From positions 1 through 64,000 of the forward strand of contig NZ_PIPQ01000006.1 of assembly GCF_003987015.1 (NCBI RefSeq): a DNA stretch of 64,000 nucleotides, in the 5' to 3' direction. Position 1 is the stretch's first letter, and every line of letters begins with the position of its first letter. The position numbers were made by a program, and so were the translations under genes. The stretch is from Aliidiomarina taiwanensis (GTDB lineage Bacteria; Pseudomonadota; Gammaproteobacteria; Enterobacterales; Alteromonadaceae). A model generated the notes under the pieces. That model had not been told where the DNA came from. It did not search any database and worked only from the letters and a program-made list of their open reading frames with translations. Shown here in pieces: positions 48,502-55,958 of the stretch.

Positions 48502-49111
48502 ATCCTCGTTGTGCTTTGCTTTTAAGCCCTGGCTCTAACTGAAAAAGCGCAGCCAGCTCAGCACCAAGTTCAAGTAAAGGCTCTGCTGAGCCTGCTTTTA
48601 ATTCTAATTCAAGCTCTTGTACTGCTTCTTGTTTCCCTGCTGCTATTATCAGCCCCAAATCCAATGCAATTTCGGCGCTATAACCTTCACCATGGTACAA
48701 CCAAGTACGGCGGGTAAAGGTCACCTCAAACTGTGGCTCCAAGGCATTATTTAATTCTTTTAAGCGCCAGTGCTCAGGCCAAATATGGGTAGGAAACAGG
48801 TGTAAATCAGGGCGTAAAGCCTTTGTTTCCACATTGTATTCAGGCCGTTCACTTACGGCTCCTTGCTGCTTACCTGCTAACTTTATAGTTTGCTCACCCC
48901 AGTCGCCGGCACGGCGAATGCGAAGACCCATTTTATGCTTATTCAATAATCGCTCTGGTGTATCAAAGTAGATGTTTTTTAACTCAACTTCTTCACCACT
49001 CGTAGCATTGGTGTCTAGCCAGCGAATAAGTTTTTCGATAGTATTGCTGCGATCTTGGCAGACCTGATACTTCAGCTCTACTTCTACTGATCGTTGTTCT
49101 AACTTAACCAT
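48461..49111 (-). CDS. CYTH-domain triphosphatase, CHAD domain absent
   Basis: A 216-residue CYTH protein. The ExExK signature is Glu10-Val-Glu12-Leu-Lys14 (VEVELKYQV), and the remaining tunnel strands (YFDTPERLL, GLRIRRAG, LELELKAG) are present. E. coli YgiF, in the same position next to glnE, is about 430 residues with a C-terminal CHAD domain. Here the protein ends after the CYTH part, although the reading frame is not obviously broken. Probable activity is inorganic triphosphatase, from family knowledge. It overlaps glnE by 41 nt. Confidence 0.88.
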   Translation of the reverse strand: MVKLEQRSVEVELKYQVCQDRSNTIEKLIRWLDTNATSGEEVELKNIYFDTPERLLNKHKMGLRIRRAGDWGEQTIKLAGKQQGAVSERPEYNVETKALRPDLHLFPTHIWPEHWRLKELNNALEPQFEVTFTRRTWLYHGEGYSAEIALDLGLIIAAGKQEAVQELELELKAGSAEPLLELGAELAALFQLEPGLKSKAQRGYELYAERFPSQGS

Positions 49112-49275
49112 AAAGTCACTTATACTTAGTTGGTGAACCCTTAGGGGTATTGTGGATTGCAGAGCCTATTCTGGTCAACTGCAATAATTTCAGATTGTTT
49201 CAATTAAAGGCACGACTTTACTTTATCGCTTTACGCTTTCCTTCTATTCTTCAGAAGAAAAGTGAGCTACTTGGT

Positions 49276-49298
49276 GGTTACTTCTGGTGTATGTAACC
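49276..49298. repeat. Inverted repeat GGTTAC...GTAACC upstream of putA
   Basis: 6-bp arms (49276-49281 and 49293-49298) with an 11-nt spacer, ending 23 nt before the putA ATG. It could be an operator for proline control, since this PutA has no DNA-binding domain of its own. Purely suggestive. Confidence 0.35.
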
Positions 49299-49321
49299 GG
49301 TGTTTGGTTATTGGAGAAGCT

Positions 49322-52300
49322 ATGTTTAAAGCAAGTCAGGTATTAAGCCAGCGGTATAGTACCGCTCCGTTAAGCGAGCTATGGCAAGCTATTACCGACA
49401 ACTACAGTGTTGACGAAAACGCTTACCTTGAAGAGCTGTTGCAGCTGCATACAGACAACGAACAAGCCATGCAGGCGCTGACCCAAAAAACAGAAGGGTT
49501 AATAACACGCGTTCGCGACAAAGCGAAGTCGGGCGACGGTGTTGACGCTTTCTTACAGCAGTACAGTTTAAATACGCAAGAAGGCGTGGTACTTATGTGC
49601 TTGGCCGAAGCTTTACTTCGTATTCCAGACAGTGCCACCGCTGACGCTCTGATCCGCGACAGATTAGGTTTGGGCGAATGGAAAGAATTTAAAGGTAAAA
49701 GCGAGTCCCTGTTAGTAAATACAGGCACGTTCGGCCTGAACTTCGCAAATAACGTGATCAATCCAGGCGGTCGCACCGATCAAGAGCCTATTTCCTACTT
49801 TCGTCGTTTGATTCGACGCCTTGGTTTACCCGTTGTCCGTAAAGCAACATACCAAGCCATGCGTTTGATGGGTGCTCAGTTTGTACTGGGCCGTACCATC
49901 GAAGAAGCTTTAAAAAACAGCCGTGCTAAGCGCGATGAAGGCTACACCCACTCCTATGACATGCTGGGAGAAGCGGCCTTAACCTCAGCCGATGCCGAGC
50001 GTTACCGCCAAGCCTATGTAGACTCTATTAACCGAGTTGCCGCTGAGAACTTCAATAATCCTGAAGTCGCTCGGCCAACAATTTCCATCAAGCTTTCTGC
50101 ATTACACCCACGCTATGAAGTGGACAACCGTGAACGCATACTCACCGAGTTAGCTGCTACCCTGACCGAGCTGATTGCTCTGGCGAAAAAAGCCGATGTA
50201 GGTGTCACTATTGACGCTGAAGAAATGGACCGACTCGAGCTTTCCCTAGAGCTGTTTGAAAAAGTATATCGCAGCGGTGTTTGTAAAGACTGGCCTCGTT
50301 TTGGTTTAGTGGTACAGGCTTACTCGAAGCGTGCACTACCTACCCTATGTTGGGTCAACGCTCTTGCTCGCGAATGTGGTGATGAAATTCCTATTCGCTT
50401 AGTAAAAGGCGCCTATTGGGACACAGAAATAAAACACGCACAGCAAATGGGCTTATCCGGTTACCCTGTGTTTACGCGTAAAGCCAGCACGGACGTTTCC
50501 TTTGTGGCGTGCGCCCGCTACATGCTAAGTGAACACACCAAAGGGAACATTTTTCCACAGTTTGCCACCCATAACGCACAAACCATTTGTGCCATACAAC
50601 AAATGGATCAGACAGGCCGAGCCTACGAGTTCCAGCGTTTACATGGCATGGGGAAAGACCTTTACGACCAAGTATTACTTGAAGACAAAGGCCGTAGCGT
50701 ACGTATTTATGCACCTGTTGGGGCTCATAAAGACTTGCTTCCCTACTTAGTGAGACGCCTTCTTGAAAACGGAGCGAACAGTTCTTTTGTGCACAAGCTG
50801 CTAGACCCGAAAGTACAGGTGTCTGAACTAGCCAAGCACCCAGTAGCACAGCTTAAAAGCAAGCCAACATTAGCAAACGACAAAATTCCACTACCGGTTG
50901 ATATTTTCGGTACCCGCAAGAATTCCATGGGGTTAAATATGAATATTCATTCTCAAGGCGATGAGTTCATTGCCAACGTTCGTAGTTACCAGAATAACCA
51001 ATGGCAAGGTGGCCCAATTATCAATGGTCAACTCGTCGAGTCAGTACAGCGTGTTGCTGTTACCTCACCGCAGCATACCAACCACCAAGTTGGAACCATC
51101 GGCTGGGCCGACGCTGCCCTTGCGGAAGAAGCGCTCGCTATTGCGAATAAGGCTTTCCCTGAATGGTCTCGCACCGACGTCAACGTACGTGCACAGGCTT
51201 TAGAAACACTAGCCGATAAGCTTGAAGAAAACATTGTTGAACTCGTTGCTCTTTGTACTTTAGAAGCTGGAAAAACGTTACAAGACGGTATAGACGAAGT
51301 ACGTGAGGCTGTGGACTTTTGTCGCTATTACGCCATTGAAGCCCGTAAACTTATGGGCCAAGGCCAAGACATGCCAGGACCAACCGGCGAAACCAACAAG
51401 TGGTCTGTACAAGGTCGTGGTACCTTTGTTTGCATTAGCCCATGGAACTTCCCACTGGCTATTTTCTTAGGCCAAGTGACAGCTGCTTTAGCCACAGGTA
51501 ACTGTGTCATTGCCAAGCCTGCTGAGCAAACGGGCCTAGTTGCTTTCCGTGCGGTTCAGCTTGCCTTAGAGTCCGGCATTCCAGGTGGGGTACTGCAGTT
51601 TGTACCAGGCAAGGGGGCTGAAGTGGGTGCTAGCCTTGTTAGCCAAGAACACATTGGTGGCGTTTGCTTTACCGGTTCAACCACCACAGCACAAGCCATT
51701 AACCGCGCCCTAGCTGCACGTACCGGCGCTATCGTGCCACTGGTTGCAGAAACCGGCGGACAAAACGCCATGATGGTAGACTCCACTGCATTGCCTGAGC
51801 AAGCGGTTACTGACATTGTTGACAGTGCGTTCAAGAGTGCAGGCCAGCGCTGCTCTGCTCTACGCGTACTGTACGTGCAAGACGACGTGGCCGACCGTAT
51901 TATCGACTTAATCAAAGGCGCTATGCAGGAACTCACTGTTGGCGACCCAATGAACCTAGAAACAGACGTTGGCCCAGTGATAGACGGTGTCGCCAAAACC
52001 AACTTAGAACAACACTTAGCGGACATTCAGCATGTGGGCACCTTAATTGGTGAAGCCTCCATGCCTGAATATACAGCAGGTGGCACCTTCGTCGCACCGA
52101 CAGCAATAAAGATAGACAGCATCAGCCATTTAGTGCGTGAGAACTTTGGTCCAATTCTCCACATTATTCGCTTCAAACGTGAGAACCTCGACCAAGTCAT
52201 CGACGACATAAACAACACTGGCTTTGGCTTAACCTTTGGTATTCATAGCCGCAACGAAAGCTTCTACAATGAAGTTGCCAGCCGCGTGAATGTGGGTAAC

Positions 52301-52489
52301 GTTTACATCAACCGTAACCAAGTAGGTGCTGTTGTAGGTGTTCAACCATTCGGTGGACAAGGTCTATCAGGTACAGGACCAAAAGCAGGCGGTCCACACT
52401 ACCTCTACTCTTTTGTCACTGAAAAGGTACTTACCGACAACATTACGGCTGTGGGTGGTAACGCCACCTTGTTGTCCTTGGGTGACTAA
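49322..52489 (+). CDS. putA: Bifunctional proline dehydrogenase / glutamate-semialdehyde dehydrogenase
   Basis: 1055 residues from ATG 49322 (MFKASQVLSQRYSTAPLSEL), GGAGA 4 nt upstream; a 20-codon extension upstream is rejected. The FAD proline dehydrogenase barrel occupies about residues 200-500 (TIDAEEMDRLELS, RLVKGAYWDTEIK). The aldehyde dehydrogenase occupies about 560-1040, with Glu near 809 (ETGGQNA), FTGST near 781 and the catalytic Cys near 843 (AGQRCSAL). It oxidises proline to glutamate by substrate channelling. The N-terminal ribbon-helix-helix repressor domain of E. coli PutA (1320 residues) is absent, so it is enzymatic only. Confidence 0.95.
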   Translation: MFKASQVLSQRYSTAPLSELWQAITDNYSVDENAYLEELLQLHTDNEQAMQALTQKTEGLITRVRDKAKSGDGVDAFLQQYSLNTQEGVVLMCLAEALLRIPDSATADALIRDRLGLGEWKEFKGKSESLLVNTGTFGLNFANNVINPGGRTDQEPISYFRRLIRRLGLPVVRKATYQAMRLMGAQFVLGRTIEEALKNSRAKRDEGYTHSYDMLGEAALTSADAERYRQAYVDSINRVAAENFNNPEVARPTISIKLSALHPRYEVDNRERILTELAATLTELIALAKKADVGVTIDAEEMDRLELSLELFEKVYRSGVCKDWPRFGLVVQAYSKRALPTLCWVNALARECGDEIPIRLVKGAYWDTEIKHAQQMGLSGYPVFTRKASTDVSFVACARYMLSEHTKGNIFPQFATHNAQTICAIQQMDQTGRAYEFQRLHGMGKDLYDQVLLEDKGRSVRIYAPVGAHKDLLPYLVRRLLENGANSSFVHKLLDPKVQVSELAKHPVAQLKSKPTLANDKIPLPVDIFGTRKNSMGLNMNIHSQGDEFIANVRSYQNNQWQGGPIINGQLVESVQRVAVTSPQHTNHQVGTIGWADAALAEEALAIANKAFPEWSRTDVNVRAQALETLADKLEENIVELVALCTLEAGKTLQDGIDEVREAVDFCRYYAIEARKLMGQGQDMPGPTGETNKWSVQGRGTFVCISPWNFPLAIFLGQVTAALATGNCVIAKPAEQTGLVAFRAVQLALESGIPGGVLQFVPGKGAEVGASLVSQEHIGGVCFTGSTTTAQAINRALAARTGAIVPLVAETGGQNAMMVDSTALPEQAVTDIVDSAFKSAGQRCSALRVLYVQDDVADRIIDLIKGAMQELTVGDPMNLETDVGPVIDGVAKTNLEQHLADIQHVGTLIGEASMPEYTAGGTFVAPTAIKIDSISHLVRENFGPILHIIRFKRENLDQVIDDINNTGFGLTFGIHSRNESFYNEVASRVNVGNVYINRNQVGAVVGVQPFGGQGLSGTGPKAGGPHYLYSFVTEKVLTDNITAVGGNATLLSLGD

Positions 52490-52511
52490 ACCAACAAGCT
52501 CACAAGAGCCC

Positions 52512-52545
52512 AAAGCCGTGCTTGGCATCAAGCACGGCTTTTTTA
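52512..52545 (+). terminator. Rho-independent terminator after putA
   Basis: Perfect 12-bp arms AAAGCCGTGCTT (52512-52523) / AAGCACGGCTTT (52530-52541), 6-nt loop, then TTTTTT. 22 nt after the putA stop. Confidence 0.93.
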
Positions 52546-52618
52546 TTGCCTCTGTTCATTCTGTGGTATTATTCTTCTGTGTTCATTTCCAACATATAAA
52601 GGTGTTGTCATTAGCTCG

Positions 52619-54007
52619 TTGTTTGATCGTCGCAAGGGTTTCCGCCCACAGAAAAAGAAAAAAACAGTTCAACCTAACTCGGTAGAGAAAGAGCCCTTGG
52701 GCTGGGATATTTTGCGCCTGAACCACGACGGCCGAGGTGTCGCTATTCGTAAATCAGGTAAAACTGTGTTTGTCAGCAACGCCTTACCAGGCGAACAAGT
52801 TCGCTTGCGAGTCGACAAACAACACAAGCGCTTCGATGAGGCCACTGCGGTTGAAATTCTTCAAGCGAGTCCACAACGCATTCCGCCTGCCTGCCGATAT
52901 GCCGATCGCTGTGGAGGCTGCCAATTACAGCATATGCCCTATGAAGCGCAGTTGAACTATAAAGAAGAGCTACTAACAGATCACTTGAAGCATCTCGCCG
53001 GTTTGCAGGCCGTCAAGCTCGAGCCTTCAGTGGCCGCACCTGATAACGCTTTTCACTACCGTCGCCGCGCTCGACTCAGCATTCCACCGCCAGGCGAAGC
53101 TGTGCGCCTAGGCTTTCGCGCCCGTGGCAGCGACGATGTCATTGCTGTTGAGGACTGTAAGACTTTACACCCTACATTAAATGCCTTATTGCCAGCGCTC
53201 CAAGAAACGCTTAAAGCCATGCACGGCAATCGCTCGCTAGGCCATGTGGAGCTGCTATTAAACGAACAACAAGACAACGCCCATGCCAGTGTTATCGTGC
53301 GCATGCTCGAGTCATTTAATGAAGACGAATCAGCTCTCTGGCAAGCCTTTGCTCGCACCCATAGCTGCGATGTAGTTGCACAGTATAACCATGGTTTCGA
53401 AGTGGTTGCCGCGACCTGTGAAACACCACTAGAGCTTGGCTATCGGGTCGACAATGAACGGCTGCACTATGGGCCGGGTGAGTTTATCCAAGTGAACGCC
53501 CACGTGAACGAGCAGATGGTGGCCCAAGCCCTGGCATGGCTAGAGCTAAAAGGCACCGAGACCGTATTAGAGCTGTTCGCCGGTTTTGGCAACTTCAGTG
53601 TGCCCTTAGCCAAGCGGAGCGCCAAGGTTGTCGCCGTTGAAGTAGCTGAGCAGCAAGTAACACGGGGGAGTATTAACGCAGAATTGGCCAAGTGTCATAA
53701 CTTAAAGTTTATTCGTGCCGACTTAAGCAAGCCTTTTACCGAGTATGCCTTTGGTAAGCAACCCGTCGATGTGATGCTACTCGACCCGCCGCGCGCAGGC
53801 GCTGCCGACGTGGTAGCCGACCTTTCCTATGTACAGCCGGAGCGTATTTTGTATATCTCTTGCAACGCAGCAACTTTTGCCCGTGACGCTGCCGTCATTA
53901 TGGAGCAAGGTTACCAGTTGGTAAAAGTGAGCATGCTGGATATGTTCCCACAAACAGCACATGCTGAGTCCATGGCTCTGTTTATCAAGCAAGCAGACAC
54001 ACTGTAA
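52619..54007 (+). CDS. rlmD: 23S rRNA (uracil(1939)-C5)-methyltransferase RlmD
   Basis: About 462 residues. It has an N-terminal TRAM domain (LGWDILRLNHDGRGVAIRK) and a 4Fe-4S cluster site (CRYADRCGGC plus the Cys of VEDCKTLHP). The class I methyltransferase domain carries ELFAGFGNFSVPLA, DPPRAG and the catalytic cysteine in YISCNAATFARD. It methylates U1939 of 23S rRNA. The start is uncertain: TTG 52619 is in frame, but AAGGTG (52599-52604) is spaced for the codon at 52610, which is ATT. It is convergent with the acyl-CoA dehydrogenase across a shared terminator. Confidence 0.94.
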   Translation: MFDRRKGFRPQKKKKTVQPNSVEKEPLGWDILRLNHDGRGVAIRKSGKTVFVSNALPGEQVRLRVDKQHKRFDEATAVEILQASPQRIPPACRYADRCGGCQLQHMPYEAQLNYKEELLTDHLKHLAGLQAVKLEPSVAAPDNAFHYRRRARLSIPPPGEAVRLGFRARGSDDVIAVEDCKTLHPTLNALLPALQETLKAMHGNRSLGHVELLLNEQQDNAHASVIVRMLESFNEDESALWQAFARTHSCDVVAQYNHGFEVVAATCETPLELGYRVDNERLHYGPGEFIQVNAHVNEQMVAQALAWLELKGTETVLELFAGFGNFSVPLAKRSAKVVAVEVAEQQVTRGSINAELAKCHNLKFIRADLSKPFTEYAFGKQPVDVMLLDPPRAGAADVVADLSYVQPERILYISCNAATFARDAAVIMEQGYQLVKVSMLDMFPQTAHAESMALFIKQADTL

Positions 54008-54020
54008 CTGGTACACCCAC

Positions 54021-54049
54021 AAAAAAAGGAGCCCTTTGGCTCCTTTTTT
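54021..54049. terminator. Bidirectional terminator between rlmD and acyl-CoA dehydrogenase
   Basis: AGGAGCC (54027-54033) / GGCTCCT (54038-54044) with a CTTT loop, flanked by A7 on the left and T6 on the right. It can serve both converging genes. Confidence 0.9.
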
Positions 54050-54068
54050 ATTTATCGCGACAGGTGCT

Positions 54069-55850
54069 TTAAAACTCGTCTTGTTCGAAAGCGAAGAGCT
54101 CTTTGGCACCCGCTTCAATAGACGGCATAAGACCATAAACACGTGGCAAAATACGTGCAAAATAAAACTTTGCTGTTTTCTGCTTCGCTTGCACAAAGCT
54201 TTCAGCATAGTCTGAGCTTTCAGCGGCACGAGCCATTTTCAACCATAACCAGCCATAAGTCACGTAGCCAATCAGGTGCAGGTACTCAACGGCAACACTA
54301 TTAATAATGTTTTCGTCACCCTGCATAACCTGGGTTAGTACCTCGCCGGTTATACGCTCGACTTCCTGCACTAAAATAGCCAGTTCACCATACTCGTTAC
54401 TCCACTCGCCTGCGTCGCCAGCTAAGAAGGTGGAAATTTCTGTCAGTAGTGGCTTCAGTAGCTCGCCTTTACTACCTGCGACTTTACGGCCTAGTAAGTC
54501 GAGGGCTTGAATACCATTGGTGCCTTCGTATATTTGAGCAATGCGGCAGTCGCGTACCAGCTGTTCCTGGCCCCACTCACGCACATAGCCATGGCCACCA
54601 AGTACTTGCTGGCCCAGCACAGTCGCTTCAAAGCCCGTATCTGTTAAGAAAGCTTTTGCGACTGGCGTTAACAGGTCAACTAAAGCCTGAGCTTTGGTTC
54701 TGCCCTCTTCACTTGCAGCGTACTTAGAACGGTCAAGCTGCTTACCTACGAAGGTAGAGAAAGCACGTCCACCTTCAATAAAAGACTTCATGGTCAACAG
54801 CATGCGGCGAATATCACCATGCACTAGAAGTGGGTCTGCTTCTGCTGCTGTGTCACGTGTTGCTTTCGCACCACGTCCTTGGCGACGCTCAAGTGCATAG
54901 TCTAAAGCTGTGCAGTAGGAGCGAGCAGCAGCACCTAGCCCTTGAATACCTACGCCTAAGCGCTCGTAGTTCATCATGGTGAACATGGCTGCTAAACCAC
55001 GATTTGGTTCGCCAACCAGCCAACCTTTTGCGCCATCAAAGTTCATGACACAAGTAGCGGAGCCATGAATACCCATTTTGTGCTCGACCGAGCCTGCAAC
55101 AACAGCGTTTCTTTCACCTAAGCTGCCGTCTTCATTTACTAAGAATTTAGGAACAACAAAAAGTGAAATACCACGGGTGCCAGCTGGAGCGTCTGGCAAT
55201 TTGGCCAAAACTAAGTGAACAATATTTTCTGTTAAGTCATGCTCGCCGCCGGTAATGAAAATTTTGGTTCCAGTCAGCTGGTAGCTACCATCTTGCTCAG
55301 GCTCGGCTTTGGTACGAATAATACCTAAGTCTGTGCCCGCATGAGGTTCCGTCAAGCACATACTTCCTGTCCATTTTCCCGCCACCATATTGGGTAGGTA
55401 GCGTTCTTTTAATTCAGGGCTGGCATGAGAATCTAAAGCAATAATAGCGCCAGCTGTTAAACCGGAGTAAAGAGAAAAAGCCACATCCGCCGCGCACATC
55501 ATTTCTTCATACTGTGCCGACAGAACCTTTGGCAGGCCCATACCACCGAACTCTTCGGAAGCCGTAACCCCGACCCAGCCGCCAGCAGCTAGTTCTGCAA
55601 ACTGCTCTTTATAGCCTTTCGGAGTTGTCACTTCGCCGTCGGAGAAGTGTATTCCTTCCTCGTCTGCAGCACGTAAATTCGGGGCAATCAGGTTTTCTGT
55701 GAGCTTTGCTGCCTCATCAAGAATAGCTTTTGCTGTGTCAGCATCTACTACCTCGCTTAGCTTTGGCATGGTTTCCCAGTCCTTCGCTACAGCAAAAACG
55801 TCGTCTAGCAAGAAGTTCATGTCCTGCAAGTCAACTTTATAATCAGCCAT
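54069..55850 (-). CDS. Acyl-CoA dehydrogenase
   Basis: 593 residues from ATG 55850 (MADYKVDLQDMNFLLDDVFA), AGGAG 7 nt upstream; six extra codons further up are not needed. An N-terminal acyl-CoA dehydrogenase fold, FAD-binding SMCLTEPHAGTDLG and KIFITGGEHD, is followed by the catalytic Glu near residue 440 (IYEGTNGIQ) and a C-terminal extension domain typical of the roughly 600-residue class. It introduces the first double bond in fatty acid beta-oxidation and passes electrons to ETF. Chain-length preference is not readable. It is preceded by the ExeA-ExeB-like gene on the same strand. Confidence 0.92.
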   Translation of the reverse strand: MADYKVDLQDMNFLLDDVFAVAKDWETMPKLSEVVDADTAKAILDEAAKLTENLIAPNLRAADEEGIHFSDGEVTTPKGYKEQFAELAAGGWVGVTASEEFGGMGLPKVLSAQYEEMMCAADVAFSLYSGLTAGAIIALDSHASPELKERYLPNMVAGKWTGSMCLTEPHAGTDLGIIRTKAEPEQDGSYQLTGTKIFITGGEHDLTENIVHLVLAKLPDAPAGTRGISLFVVPKFLVNEDGSLGERNAVVAGSVEHKMGIHGSATCVMNFDGAKGWLVGEPNRGLAAMFTMMNYERLGVGIQGLGAAARSYCTALDYALERRQGRGAKATRDTAAEADPLLVHGDIRRMLLTMKSFIEGGRAFSTFVGKQLDRSKYAASEEGRTKAQALVDLLTPVAKAFLTDTGFEATVLGQQVLGGHGYVREWGQEQLVRDCRIAQIYEGTNGIQALDLLGRKVAGSKGELLKPLLTEISTFLAGDAGEWSNEYGELAILVQEVERITGEVLTQVMQGDENIINSVAVEYLHLIGYVTYGWLWLKMARAAESSDYAESFVQAKQKTAKFYFARILPRVYGLMPSIEAGAKELFAFEQDEF

Positions 55851-55958
55851 TATTTTTCTCCTGCTCAAGGTGCCACGTTTTTAAACGGGCGTTTGATAAT
55901 GGCCACATCATCGCAAAGGTACGACCTCTACGCAAGCTCTTTTCTTGGACAATTAGGC

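Noticed and set aside
49262-49321. 20-residue N-terminal extension of PutA
   Set aside because: No homology and no ribosome-binding site; the ATG at 49322 has GGAGA in the right place.
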